Origin: CALBPI01 sp045110335
Lineage (GTDB): Bacteria > Pseudomonadota > Gammaproteobacteria > Steroidobacterales > Woeseiaceae
Length of the DNA stretch: 64,000 nucleotides
Assembly: GCA_045110335.1 (NCBI GenBank)
Contig: JBGCGB010000005.1
Span: 1-64,000 of the forward strand
Reading direction: 5' to 3'
A program made the translations under genes and the position numbers. The notes beneath the pieces are model-generated. The model made no database searches, was not told where the DNA came from, and saw only the letters and a list, made by a program, of their open reading frames with translations. This document shows positions 44,104-52,942 of the stretch, piece after piece (position 1 is the first letter of the stretch; each line of letters starts with the position of its first letter).

Positions 44104-45356
44104 CGAAACAGCCGTCTGACGCCGTCGAGCGCATCCATTAATGCGTCGACGTCTTCACGATGATTATAAAAGGCCAGCGACGCACGAGCGGTGCCGGGCA
44201 CCTCAAACCGCTGCATGATCGGCATCGCACAATGATGACCGGTTCGCACGGCCACACCGAACTGATCAACGATGGTACCGAGATCATGTGGGTGTACATC
44301 GTCCATCAAAAATGAGGCGACCGCTGCTTTGTGTTTGGCGCGACCAACGATGCGAATATCGTCGCAAGCATTGAGTTGCTCGTGAAGGTAATCGAGTAAG
44401 AGCCCTTCGTAACGTGCGATGTTGTCCATGCCAATTGTTTGAAGGTAATCAATGGCTGCGCCAAGGCCCACGACGCCGGCGATGTTCGGTGTGCCTGCTT
44501 CAAATTTGTAGGGGAGCTCATTGAAAGTCGTACCCGAAAAACGCACCTCTTCGATCATGTCACCGCCGCCTTGCCATGGCGGCATGGCGTCCAGCAAAGC
44601 TTCACGACCGTACAGAACACCGACGCCGGTCGGTCCGGCCATCTTGTGCGCTGAGAATGCGAAAAAGTCAGCGTCGAGCGCCTGCACATCAACGTTGCTA
44701 TGAGGCACGGCCTGAGCACCATCGACAAGCACCGGAATGTGCTTCGCGCGTGCTATCGGAATGATATCGGATAACGGTAAAACGGTGCCGAGCGCGTTTG
44801 ATACCGCGCTGATTGCGAGTAACCGGGTTTTATCGGAAAGCAGATCAGTGACTTTCTCGGCGATGACTTCGCCGTCATCCTCAACGGGCGCGACCAATAG
44901 TTTGGCGCCAGTGCGATCGCAGAGCATCTGCCACGGTACGATGTTGGCATGATGCTCAAGATGTGTGACGACGATCTCGTCGCCGGCATTGAGGGAAGCG
45001 CCCAAAAAGCTCTGCGCGACAAGATTGATGGATTCAGTCGTGCCGCTCGTGAAGATAATCTCACGCGTGCTGGAGGCATTGATGAAGGCACGTACTTTCT
45101 CGCGCGCTCCTTCGTAGCTGTCTGTCGCGCGATGGCTGAGTGTGTGCACACCGCGATGGACGTTCGCATGATCATGAGTTTCGTAATGAGCAATCGCATC
45201 GAGAACCGCTTTCGGTCTCTGCGATGACGCGGCGCTATCCAAGAACACTAGTGGCTTACCATTGATGTCTTGATCCAACACCGGGAAGTCACTGCGTAGC
45301 TCTCGCATTTGCAGTTCAAAGTCAGCGTTGCTCATGTCTTGTGCGCGTGCGTTCAT
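44100..45356 (-). CDS. sufS: Cysteine desulfurase SufS
   Basis: Group II PLP cysteine desulfurase that mobilises sulfur from cysteine. PLP lysine in FFAFSAHKMAGPTGVGVLYG, persulfide cysteine in AVRTGHHCAMPIMQRF, and 'FTSGTTESINLVAQSF' near the phosphate site. 418 residues with a ~13-residue extra N-terminal segment. The start overlaps the sufD stop (ATGA) and the stop overlaps the sufU start. Confidence 0.95.
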   Translation of the reverse strand: MNARAQDMSNADFELQMRELRSDFPVLDQDINGKPLVFLDSAASSQRPKAVLDAIAHYETHDHANVHRGVHTLSHRATDSYEGAREKVRAFINASSTREIIFTSGTTESINLVAQSFLGASLNAGDEIVVTHLEHHANIVPWQMLCDRTGAKLLVAPVEDDGEVIAEKVTDLLSDKTRLLAISAVSNALGTVLPLSDIIPIARAKHIPVLVDGAQAVPHSNVDVQALDADFFAFSAHKMAGPTGVGVLYGREALLDAMPPWQGGGDMIEEVRFSGTTFNELPYKFEAGTPNIAGVVGLGAAIDYLQTIGMDNIARYEGLLLDYLHEQLNACDDIRIVGRAKHKAAVASFLMDDVHPHDLGTIVDQFGVAVRTGHHCAMPIMQRFEVPGTARASLAFYNHREDVDALMDALDGVRRLFR

Positions 45357-46615
45357 TCAATAAGGTCCAATGCGGTGAAGTCCGGGATTTGCTCCGCGAT
45401 GACTTTCTCCAAGTGATTTCTAAAATCGGCGTCCGCGACGTCATGTAGCGTTTCACGACAGAAAGCGTAGGTGAGCAGCTGTGTTGCTGTAGCCAGGTCA
45501 ACGCCTCTCGAGCGCAAATAAAACAGTGATTTCTCGTCGAGCTGACCAACGGTTGCGCCATGTGCGCATTTGACGTCGTCCGCGTAGATCTCGAGTTCTG
45601 GCTTGGTATCGATTTCGGCATGATCTGAGAGCAAAAGATTGGGGTTCGATTGCACGGCATCGGTGCCGTCGGCGCCTTCATGCACGACCACCTTGCCATT
45701 GAATACGGCACGACTGTGGTCACGTAAGATACCCCGGTAGTCTTCGTCACTGCGGGTATCTTTAGCGATGTGATCGACGCGTGTGTGATTGTCAACGTGT
45801 TGACGACCGTCGATTAGATACAGGCCTTTCATCGTAATCGTTGCGTCGGACCCGATTAGCTTGGCATTGATATCGTTGCGCGTGAGTTTCGCGCCGGCAT
45901 CCAAAGTGAAAGCTTCGAATGATGCGGCGGTATCGATCGTTGCATCGATCCGGGTCGATAACAAAGCTTCGGTGCCGAGTTCTTGCACGCGATAAATCTT
46001 GAGCGATGATGACGATGCCAGATTAACCTGCATGGCATGGTTGCTCATGCTTTGCCCAGCCTCATCCAAGTTGACGAAGTGCTCGGCAATGACGACGCTG
46101 CTGTTCGCGGCGCTTTCGATGTGGATTCTCGTTTGTGCCAGTGCACCGGTTTCGGCGATATGGATAACATTCAACGGTGCATCTATGGTGACGCCTTCGG
46201 CGATGTTGATCGCTAAGTCACTGTCTGGTAACGCCGTAGCCAACTGTAACAGGGCGTGTTCCGCACCTGTGGGCACATCGGCCTCTCCGGCGGGGTCACT
46301 GATCGAAATGCCGGCCGGGAGATTTTCCAGGTCCGTCATTCTTTCGCCATTGATGAACACGAGCGCATAACCCTTTGCTCGGGACGCGACGATGTCGGCG
46401 ACATCCGGTAGTGAAGCGTTCGAGGTTTCCGTGCTGAGTGCATCGATCGCAAAGCTTGCGAAAGGACCCGCCTTAGTATATTTCCACGCCTCATCGCGTC
46501 GCGTCGGAAAACCGTCACGGAGCAGCGCGCTGAGCGCTTGTTGTCTGGTGACACGATTAGCGGCATTTTTCACAATGTCGCGAGCGCCCGCGGCTTTGAT
46601 TACGTCGAGGTTCAT
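45353..46615 (-). CDS. sufD: Fe-S assembly scaffold subunit SufD
   Basis: Subunit of the SufBC2D scaffold, with a beta-helix core. It has the SUF_FBP pattern: 'DHRT..D..Y+G'-like 'HIAKDTRSDEDYRGILRDHSRAVFNGKVVV' (key residues D...YRG...FNGK), 'EIYADDVKCAHGATVGQLDEKSLFYLRSRG'. I use ATG 46615 (MNLDVIKAAGARD), which forms an ATGA overlap with sufC; the frame extends eight codons further. 420 residues. Confidence 0.94.
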   Translation of the reverse strand: MNLDVIKAAGARDIVKNAANRVTRQQALSALLRDGFPTRRDEAWKYTKAGPFASFAIDALSTETSNASLPDVADIVASRAKGYALVFINGERMTDLENLPAGISISDPAGEADVPTGAEHALLQLATALPDSDLAINIAEGVTIDAPLNVIHIAETGALAQTRIHIESAANSSVVIAEHFVNLDEAGQSMSNHAMQVNLASSSSLKIYRVQELGTEALLSTRIDATIDTAASFEAFTLDAGAKLTRNDINAKLIGSDATITMKGLYLIDGRQHVDNHTRVDHIAKDTRSDEDYRGILRDHSRAVFNGKVVVHEGADGTDAVQSNPNLLLSDHAEIDTKPELEIYADDVKCAHGATVGQLDEKSLFYLRSRGVDLATATQLLTYAFCRETLHDVADADFRNHLEKVIAEQIPDFTALDLIE

Positions 46616-47379
46616 GCCGCTGCTTCTTCCAATAGCCAATCGTAGCCGCGCTCTTCGAGCTCCAGCGCGAGGTCTTTGTCGCCGGAACGGATGATGCGTC
46701 CACCGGCCAGCACATGTACGTAGTCCGGCACGATGTAACTCAGAAGTCGCTGATAATGCGTGACCATCAAAAAGCTTCGCGATTCGCTTCGCAGTGAGTT
46801 AACGCCATTGGCCACGACTTTGAGTGCGTCGATATCGAGACCGGAATCTGTTTCGTCGAGAATGCATAGCGACGGTTCAAGGACGGCCATTTGGAAGATC
46901 TCGTTGCGTTTCTTTTCGCCACCAGAGAACCCTTCGTTGACGCCGCGATTCAAAAAGCCCGGGTCCATTTCCATTAATTTCATTTTTTCGCGCGCGAGCT
47001 TCATGAAATCAACGGCGCTGATTTCTTCTTCGCCACGTGATTCCCTGACTGCATTGAGTGCGGCGCGCAGTAGATAGGTGTTGTTCACGCCCGGAATCTC
47101 GACCGGATACTGGAATGCGAGAAAGACACCGGCGCGGGCACGCTCTTCCGGGTCTAGGTCGAGCAGGTCTTGACCATTAAAGGTCACTTCACCATCTGTA
47201 ATGGTGTAGTCATCACGACCGGCCAGTACGTTGGCTAACGTGCTTTTCCCGGACCCGTTGGGTCCCATAATGGCGTGTACTTCGCCAGGACCGATGTCCA
47301 AAGAAAGCCCCTTAAGGATAGGTGTGTCGCTAACATTCGCGTGTAAGTTCTTAATGCTGATCATAGTGTTCTTGCTCAT
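46612..47379 (-). CDS. sufC: Fe-S assembly ATPase SufC
   Basis: ABC-type ATPase of the SufBCD complex, cytosolic and not a transporter. Walker A GPNGSGKSTLANVLAG, signature 'GFSGGEKKRNEIFQM', Walker B 'LCILDETDSGLDIDAL', and the H-loop 'MVTHYQRLLSYIVPDYVHV'. 255 residues. Overlaps of four bases with both sufB and sufD. Confidence 0.97.
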   Translation of the reverse strand: MSKNTMISIKNLHANVSDTPILKGLSLDIGPGEVHAIMGPNGSGKSTLANVLAGRDDYTITDGEVTFNGQDLLDLDPEERARAGVFLAFQYPVEIPGVNNTYLLRAALNAVRESRGEEEISAVDFMKLAREKMKLMEMDPGFLNRGVNEGFSGGEKKRNEIFQMAVLEPSLCILDETDSGLDIDALKVVANGVNSLRSESRSFLMVTHYQRLLSYIVPDYVHVLAGGRIIRSGDKDLALELEERGYDWLLEEAAA

Positions 47380-48824
47380 CCTACGGCGCCTTCTAGGCTG
47401 ACGTTTAACAGTGCTTGTGCCTCGACGGCAAACTCCATCGGGAGTTCGCGGAAAACATCTTTGCAGAAGCCGTTGACGATCAGGTTGACCGCATCTTCTT
47501 CGCCGATGCCGCGTTGGCGACAGTAAAATAATTGGTCCTCGCCGATTTTCGACGTGGTTGCTTCATGCTCGACTTGAGCGCTCGCGTTTTTTACTTCCAT
47601 GTAAGGGAACGTGTGCGCACCGCATTCTTTGCCGATCAGCAGTGAATCGCATTGCGTGTAGTTTCGCGCGCCTTTTGCTTGCGGCAGAATTTTCACGAGA
47701 CCGCGATAGGCGTTCTGCGCTTTGCCCGCTGAGATACCTTTGGAAACGATGGTGCTTTTGGTGTTCTCACCGATGTGAATCATCTTGGTACCGGTGTCTG
47801 CTTGTTGATAGTTGTTGGTGACGGCAACGGAATAAAACTCGCCGACGGAATCATCACCGCGCAGGATGCAACTTGGATACTTCCACGTAATTGCAGAACC
47901 GGTTTCGACTTGCGTCCACGAAATTTTCGAGCGCTTGCCGCGGCAGTCGCCACGCTTAGTCACGAAATTATAAATGCCGCCGCGACCTTCTTCGTCACCG
48001 GGGTACCAGTTCTGAACGGTCGAGTATTTGATTTCGGCATCATCCAATGCGACCAGCTCCACGACGGCGGCATGCAATTGATTTTCGTCGCGCATCGGCG
48101 CTGTGCAACCTTCGAGGTAGCTCACATGACTGCCTTCTTCGGCAATGATCAGCGTTCTTTCAAACTGACCCGTGTTGAGCTCATTAATGCGGAAGTAAGT
48201 CGACAGCTCCATCGGGCAGCGAACGCCTTTCGGAATGAAAACAAACGAGCCATCACTGAAAACGGCAGAGTTTAACGCCGCAAAGTAGTTGTCTCTTTGC
48301 GGGACTACCGAGCCAAGATATTTCTTAACCAATTCCGGATGGTCATGCACCGCTTCAGAAAATGAGCAGAAGATGACGCCCGCTTCATAGAGTTTGTCGC
48401 GGAAGGTCGTTGTGACCGAGACACTATCAAAAACAGCATCAACCGCGACGCCGGCCAAGCGCGCACGCTCATGCAGCGGAATACCTAATTTATCGTAGGT
48501 CTCTAAAAGTTTCGGATCCACTTCGTCCAGACTTTGGGGCTTATCGGCATCTTTCTTTGGTGCCGAGAAATAGGAAATAGCGTTGTAATCGATTTTCGGG
48601 AAATGGACATGGGCCCATTCCGGCGTCTCCATTTCCTGCCATAACCGAAAAGCCTTAAGTCGCCACTCCAACATGAACTCGGGCTCGTTCTTGCGCGCCG
48701 ATATCGCGCGGACAACGGATTCATCGAGACCAGGCGGAAAGGTGTCGGATTCGATGTCGGTGACGAATCCATGCTTGTACTTCTGATCGACGAAATCTTG
48801 TACGTCGTTGGCATTCGAACTCAT
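47376..48824 (-). CDS. sufB: Fe-S assembly scaffold SufB
   Basis: Core scaffold on which the cluster is built. 482 residues, with N-terminal 'KYKHGFVTDIESDTFPPGLDE', 'IPKGVRCPMELSTYFRIN', 'EGSHVSYLEGCTAPMRDENQLHAAVVEL' in outline, and the C-terminal 'KIGEDQLFYCRQRGIGEEDAVNLIVNGFC' region carrying the key cysteine/histidine/glutamate positions. Coupled to the upstream regulator gene by an ATGA overlap. Confidence 0.96.
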   Translation of the reverse strand: MSSNANDVQDFVDQKYKHGFVTDIESDTFPPGLDESVVRAISARKNEPEFMLEWRLKAFRLWQEMETPEWAHVHFPKIDYNAISYFSAPKKDADKPQSLDEVDPKLLETYDKLGIPLHERARLAGVAVDAVFDSVSVTTTFRDKLYEAGVIFCSFSEAVHDHPELVKKYLGSVVPQRDNYFAALNSAVFSDGSFVFIPKGVRCPMELSTYFRINELNTGQFERTLIIAEEGSHVSYLEGCTAPMRDENQLHAAVVELVALDDAEIKYSTVQNWYPGDEEGRGGIYNFVTKRGDCRGKRSKISWTQVETGSAITWKYPSCILRGDDSVGEFYSVAVTNNYQQADTGTKMIHIGENTKSTIVSKGISAGKAQNAYRGLVKILPQAKGARNYTQCDSLLIGKECGAHTFPYMEVKNASAQVEHEATTSKIGEDQLFYCRQRGIGEEDAVNLIVNGFCKDVFRELPMEFAVEAQALLNVSLEGAVG

Positions 48825-49318
48825 AACTTATTGGCCTTCAGAGAAATAGGGGTAATAGAGGGGCGTTTGTTCAGGAGGTCGTTAGCCGGCATCAGTGGAA
48901 ACGACGTTGGTATATTGCGTTGGTTGCACAGGTCATCAAGGCTGATGTCGTCCAGTGCTCGCCGAATGGCGACATTGATCTGTTGCCACGATGAACCCAG
49001 ATGGCAAGTCGCCTCCAGTTCGCAGTCCGTATCGTCCGAGGAGCACTCGGTGATAGCGAGCGGGCCATCGATGGCATCAATAATGGCCGCGGCTGAGATG
49101 TCAGCGGCCGGGCGAGCTAAGCGATAGCCACCGCTGCTGCCGCGGCGTGCCGAAACCAGCGCGGCGCGCGCCAACGCTTTGAGGACTTTGCTGACCGTCG
49201 CCGCGCCCAAATTAGTGCGGTGGGCGATTTCGGTGGCACTAAACAATGCTGCCTCGTCGCGGCTTAACTCAGCGAGCACCAGCGTCGCATAGTCCGTCAT
49301 TTTGCTGATTCTAAGCAT
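48821..49318 (-). CDS. Rrf2-family Fe-S-responsive regulator (SufR/IscR-like)
   Basis: 165-residue winged-helix regulator leading the suf operon. The helix-turn-helix is 'ATEIAHRTNLGAATVSKVLKALARAALV' (outline) followed by the wing 'RRGSSGGYRLAR'. Cluster-ligand cysteines are at about C92, C99 and C105 (ECSSDDTDC...ATC), a spacing of C-x6-C-x5-C against C-x5-C-x5-C in E. coli IscR. It matches the Rrf2 'SUF system assembly regulator' type. It likely represses its own operon through the palindrome at 49341-49363. Confidence 0.92.
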   Translation of the reverse strand: MLRISKMTDYATLVLAELSRDEAALFSATEIAHRTNLGAATVSKVLKALARAALVSARRGSSGGYRLARPAADISAAAIIDAIDGPLAITECSSDDTDCELEATCHLGSSWQQINVAIRRALDDISLDDLCNQRNIPTSFPLMPANDLLNKRPSITPISLKANKL

Positions 49319-49340
49319 GTTTGAACCGGGGTTCGTAAAT

Positions 49341-49363
49341 AATCGGACTATTTTAGTCCTATT
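49341..49363 (-). promoter_or_regulatory. Palindromic operator candidate for the suf regulator
   Basis: Core GGACTA-TTT-TAGTCC (49345-49359) is a perfect inverted repeat; AAT/ATT arms extend it to about 23 bases with one mismatched pair. It lies 23-45 bases upstream of the regulator's start codon. On the minus strand the centre reads TAAAAT, a -10-like hexamer, so a bound dimer would block the promoter. The GACTA..TAGTC half-sites resemble Rrf2/IscR-type sites. Confidence 0.65.
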
Positions 49364-49415
49364 TAAATGGGAATGCTATATGCGACAAAAGAAAGCTATG
49401 CGTTAGATAGCTTGT

Positions 49416-49424
49416 TGCTATAAT
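49416..49424 (+). promoter_or_regulatory. Extended -10 promoter candidate for mlaFEDCB
   Basis: TGCTATAAT, an exact TG-n-TATAAT extended -10, lies 139 bases upstream of the mlaF ATG. The -35 region is poor, which extended -10 promoters tolerate. Found by eye. Confidence 0.55.
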
Positions 49425-49562
49425 GCCGCGATAGAAAACACGATAAATTAAGGGATTGATCGATCCAATTGCGTTCGTGACTCATAAGTGTTGCTCAAAA
49501 GCGACACGATTTTGAGTAATGATGATTGGCAATGCGGCGATTCGCCCCCATACAGAGCAGGC

Positions 49563-50405
49563 ATGCACACAGATCACGTCGTTGAAATAGAAGACCTTCA
49601 CTATGCTCGTGGCGACCGGGCAATCTTTTCGGGTCTGAATCTCAATATACGTCGCGGCGAAGTCACGGCGATCATGGGGCCTAGTGGTACCGGCAAGACA
49701 ACCTTGTTGCGTTTGATCACGGGCCAGCTGTTGCCCGATCGCGGTCGAATCCGCGTTGATGGCAAATGGCTTTCCGAACTGCGTCGGCCCGGTTTGTATG
49801 AATTGCGTCGCAAGATCGGCATGTTGTTCCAAAACGGCGCGCTGCTAACAGATCTCGACGTGTTTGAAAATGTAGCGTTCCCGTTGCGGGAACACTTCGA
49901 ACTGCCCGAACGTCTGATTCGCCACATTGTGTTGACCAAGCTGCATGCGGTCGGTCTGCGCGGCGCTGTGGAGATGCAACCGGCGGAGCTGTCGGGCGGA
50001 ATGGCGAGGCGAGTAGCGCTGGCGCGTGCGATGGCGACGGATCCAGATATTCTGATTTATGACGAACCGTTTGTTGGTCTCGACCCGATTTCAATGGGTG
50101 TGATTGTGCGTTTGGTTCGGCGTATGAATGATGCACTGGGTATTTCTTCGATTGTGGTCAGCCATGACGTCGAGGAGATTAGCTCCGTTGCCGACAGTAG
50201 CTATCTGATTTCAGAGGGCAAGGTGGCTGCCTCGGGTAGTCCGGACGAGCTTAGCAACGCGCAATCCGAACTTGTTCGCCAGTTTATGCACGGCATGGCC
50301 GATGGCCCGGTACCGTTTCATTTTCCGGCGCCGGATTACGCCAGCCAGTTGTTTGGTTCCGAGAACGTGAAACGCAAAGCGGAGGGCGAACCCGATGATT
50401 CGTGA
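49563..50405 (+). CDS. mlaF: Phospholipid transport ATPase MlaF
   Basis: ATPase of the Mla system that moves phospholipids between inner and outer membranes. Walker A GPSGTGKTTLLRL, signature 'LSGGMARRVALARAMA', Walker B 'ILIYDEPFVGLDP', H-loop 'VVSHDVEEISS'. I choose ATG 49563 (MHTDHVVEIEDL), giving 280 residues; the frame opens at 49488 with no family similarity there. Its 3' end overlaps mlaE by 11 bases. Confidence 0.95.
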   Translation: MHTDHVVEIEDLHYARGDRAIFSGLNLNIRRGEVTAIMGPSGTGKTTLLRLITGQLLPDRGRIRVDGKWLSELRRPGLYELRRKIGMLFQNGALLTDLDVFENVAFPLREHFELPERLIRHIVLTKLHAVGLRGAVEMQPAELSGGMARRVALARAMATDPDILIYDEPFVGLDPISMGVIVRLVRRMNDALGISSIVVSHDVEEISSVADSSYLISEGKVAASGSPDELSNAQSELVRQFMHGMADGPVPFHFPAPDYASQLFGSENVKRKAEGEPDDS

Positions 50406-51159
50406 TATCGCTAGTGCGCTTGGCGGTTTCCTGCGTACGTTTGGTGCGCTGCAGCTGTTCTTCATGCGGTTGTTGGTCGAGTCGCCACGTGTCTTGATGC
50501 GGCCGCGGCTTGTCATCCACCAGATTTTCAACGCGGGTGGTTTGTCGCTGGTTCTGATTATGACCTGCGGTTTCTTCGTAGGCGCGGTCGTTGGTTTGCA
50601 AGGGCATAGCAATCTGGCGCGGTTTGGGACTGAAGACATTCTGGGGCTGTTCTCGGCAATGTCTCTGATCAAAGAGCTGGGTCCTGTGATCACTGCATTG
50701 TTGTTTGCTGGCCGTGCCGGTACGGCGTTGGCCTCGGAGATCGGTTTGATGCGAACCACCGACCAATTGTCGGCCATGGAAATGATGGCCGTTGATCCGA
50801 TTAATCGTGTCGCAGTACCACGATTTCTGGGCGGGGTGTTTTCGATGCCGCTGCTGGTCGCGATCTTCTCAACGATCGGTATTCTCGGTGCCTGGGTCGT
50901 TGGTGTGCCGTTGATGGGCGTCGACAATGGAGCATTCTGGTCCCAGATGCAGGATGGCGTTGCGAAAGCCGATGTTTACGAAGGCATCATCAAGAGTGTG
51001 GTCTTCGGTATTGCGGCGAGCCTGCTCGCTGTTTGGGAAGGCTATAACGCGATCCCTACAGCGGAAGGCGTTGGCCGAGCAACGACGAGGACAGTGGTGA
51101 TTACCGCCGTCGTTATCTTGATTTTCGATTTTATGATTACCGCAGTAGCGATCAGCTAA
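50395..51159 (+). CDS. mlaE: Phospholipid transport permease MlaE
   Basis: Inner-membrane permease of the MlaFEDB complex, 254 residues with five to six helices. The family's conserved segment reads 'ELGPVITALLFAGRAGTALASEIG', followed by 'MRTTDQLSAMEMMAVDP' and 'PRFLGGVFSMPLL'. It overlaps mlaF and is followed after 13 bases by mlaD. Confidence 0.96.
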   Translation: MIRDIASALGGFLRTFGALQLFFMRLLVESPRVLMRPRLVIHQIFNAGGLSLVLIMTCGFFVGAVVGLQGHSNLARFGTEDILGLFSAMSLIKELGPVITALLFAGRAGTALASEIGLMRTTDQLSAMEMMAVDPINRVAVPRFLGGVFSMPLLVAIFSTIGILGAWVVGVPLMGVDNGAFWSQMQDGVAKADVYEGIIKSVVFGIAASLLAVWEGYNAIPTAEGVGRATTRTVVITAVVILIFDFMITAVAIS

Positions 51160-51172
51160 GGGCAGATTTGTA

Positions 51173-51634
51173 ATGCAACAAACAAGAGCAGTAGAAATAG
51201 GTACCGGTGCATTTGTAGCACTTGGTTTTGCCGCGTTGTTTTTTCTGACGACGCAAACGACCAACATTCAAAGTTTTGATGCCGGGCACTATGATGTCAC
51301 CGCGCGCTTTGAAAACATTGGTGGGCTGAAGCCTCGCTCACCGGTCAACATGGCGGGTGTTCGTATTGGTCGCGTCGAATCGATCGCATTTGATCCGGAG
51401 CAATTGGATGCTGTGGTCGTGCTGCGTATTGATGCGCAGTACAACCAGCTGCCCGATGACACCGATGCGAGCATCCTGACGTCCGGTTTGTTGGGATCCC
51501 AGTATGTAGGTCTGCAGGCAGGCGGCTCGGATATCTATTTGGAAGAGGGCAGCGAACTGCTGTTTACCCAATCAGCGATTGTCCTCGAAAACCTGATTGG
51601 TAAATTTTTAGTGAACTCCGGTGACGACGAATAG
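51173..51634 (+). CDS. mlaD: Phospholipid transport MCE protein MlaD
   Basis: MCE-domain subunit that forms a hexameric lipid channel on the periplasmic face. One N-terminal transmembrane anchor (about 8-27, 'IGTGAFVALGFAALFFL') precedes the single MCE domain (about 38-118: 'DVTARFENIGGLKPRSPVNMAG', 'GLLGSQYVGLQAGG'). 153 residues, comparable to E. coli MlaD (183) with a shorter tail. Confidence 0.95.
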   Translation: MQQTRAVEIGTGAFVALGFAALFFLTTQTTNIQSFDAGHYDVTARFENIGGLKPRSPVNMAGVRIGRVESIAFDPEQLDAVVVLRIDAQYNQLPDDTDASILTSGLLGSQYVGLQAGGSDIYLEEGSELLFTQSAIVLENLIGKFLVNSGDDE

Positions 51635-51663
51635 TCGACTGAGAGTAGCTTGGAGGAATTAGA

Positions 51664-52296
51664 ATGACGAAAACAATCACTAAAATACTGGCGTTGGTTT
51701 TGATGCTGGCCTTGGCATCGCAGGTTAACGTAGCGCACGCCGAAGATGAGGCAATTGATGTCATCAACGGTGCGGTCGATGCCGTTAAAGAAGGGTTGGC
51801 CGGTCAACGGGAAACCTTCATGAATGACGAGGCAGCGCTAGTCGAGTTTGTCGATGGCTTGCTGGCGCCGCGTTTTGATCGTAACTATGCCGGACGCCTG
51901 GTGCTGGCACGCCACTGGCGCAAGGCGACGAAAGAACAAAAGCGTCGGTTTATCGACGGTTTTTATCAAACGATGCTGAAGCGTTATGCGACGGGTATTC
52001 TTGAGTTTCAGGGAGACCAGATCGAAGTGTTACCAGCTCGCGGTGAACAGAAAGGCAACCGAGCAACGGTACGCACCGTGGTGACGCTGGATAACGGCGA
52101 AGATGTCCCGGTTAACTATGGTCTCGTGAACCGTGGTGACAACGGCTGGAAAGTTTACGATGTGACCATCGAAGGTATTTCTTATATCCGCAACTTTCGG
52201 ACCGAGCTGGATTCTGAAATCAAAAAGACGAGCCTCGATGCCGTGATCGAGCGATTCGAACGCGAAGCGGGCAGCGGCGGCGATGTCGAAGGATAA
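51664..52296 (+). CDS. mlaC: Periplasmic phospholipid shuttle MlaC
   Basis: Soluble carrier between MlaD and the outer-membrane MlaA complex. A signal peptide ends near residue 27 (VAHA-ED). The Tol_Tol_Ttg2 domain follows: 'FVDGLLAPRFDRNYAGRLVLARHWRKA', 'RRFIDGFYQTMLKRYATGIL', 'NGWKVYDVTIEGISYI'. 210 residues. A GGAGGAAT ribosome-binding site precedes the ATG. Its end overlaps mlaB by 14 bases. Confidence 0.95.
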   Translation: MTKTITKILALVLMLALASQVNVAHAEDEAIDVINGAVDAVKEGLAGQRETFMNDEAALVEFVDGLLAPRFDRNYAGRLVLARHWRKATKEQKRRFIDGFYQTMLKRYATGILEFQGDQIEVLPARGEQKGNRATVRTVVTLDNGEDVPVNYGLVNRGDNGWKVYDVTIEGISYIRNFRTELDSEIKKTSLDAVIERFEREAGSGGDVEG

Positions 52297-52618
52297 ACGC
52301 GTCAAGACCACTTTGGCTGACAACGGTGATGGACATTTCGCTGTTGACGGCGAGCTGACTTACGAGAGTGTCGGTGATCTCCTGGATCGTGGCCAACGAG
52401 CTTTCGAAGACCATAGCCGTGTCGTTGTTGATCTCGCCAAGGTCGCCGACTCGGATAGCGCCGGCTTGGCGTTGTTGCTTGAATGGGTGACTTGGGCAAA
52501 CCATACCGTCCGCGAGATTCACTTCGTGAACATTCCACAACGTATCGTCAATATTGCATCGATCAGTGAGGTTGATGAGATGTTGAATGCAGCCGAACGC
52601 TGGCGCGGGTTTCTATAG
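52283..52618 (+). CDS. mlaB: STAS-domain protein MlaB
   Basis: Cytoplasmic STAS subunit that stabilises and activates MlaF. 111 residues with the STAS pattern 'RVVVDLAKVADSDSAGLALLLEWV', where the conserved SAG turn is intact. It ends the mla operon. mlaA is not in the window. Confidence 0.93.
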   Translation: MSKDKRVKTTLADNGDGHFAVDGELTYESVGDLLDRGQRAFEDHSRVVVDLAKVADSDSAGLALLLEWVTWANHTVREIHFVNIPQRIVNIASISEVDEMLNAAERWRGFL

Positions 52619-52919
52619 CTGCTAGGCACTTTGTTGTAGTGTTCATGTGCTCAAGAATTTGACCTCTTGGCGTTTGTTGTTGACGTGCAGGCTACATTGG
52701 CCAAAGTCACTTCAATACGACTATTCAGATTGTTAAATGGCCGCTTTCGCCGACCGGTAGCTGATAACTATCGTGCCACATGACCTGCAGGTTCGAACGT
52801 GGAGACTGCAGTAAGTTGCCGCCTCATGATTGATCCGTTCGAAATCATGATGCCGAATGGTATGTTTGAAAGCTTTCAAGCATGCTGGGATTGCGGTCAG
52901 TTAATGCTTGAGGGCGCTC
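52619..52919. other. Intergenic region after mlaB with repeat-like and decayed sequence
   Basis: About 300 bases with no solid gene. It contains a stretch around 52736-52770 (GGCCGCTTTCGCCGACC then a 'TAGCTGATAACTATCG' piece) reminiscent of dispersed intergenic repeats, two adjoining palindromes ACCTGCAGGT (52783-52792) and GTTCGAAC (52791-52798), and a short reading frame from 52826. No terminator for mlaB is obvious. Confidence 0.4.
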
Positions 52920-52942
52920 ATGAAAGGTTCATGTTTCTGTAA
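52826..52942 (+). pseudogene. Possible truncated gene remnant (38 codons)
   Basis: An ATG frame encodes MIDPFEIMMPNGMFESF... and then CWDCGQLMLEG before running into a different sequence and a stop within the next gene. The first 30 residues read like the N-terminus of a short amphipathic, methionine-rich protein of the phasin-like kind. No ribosome-binding site is seen. This is a guess from composition and may be chance. Confidence 0.2.

Noticed and set aside
52785..52811. tRNA-like T-loop sequence GTTCGAAC
   Set aside because: The flanking bases do not form a 5-base T stem and no acceptor or anticodon arm is present; the match comes from a short palindrome.
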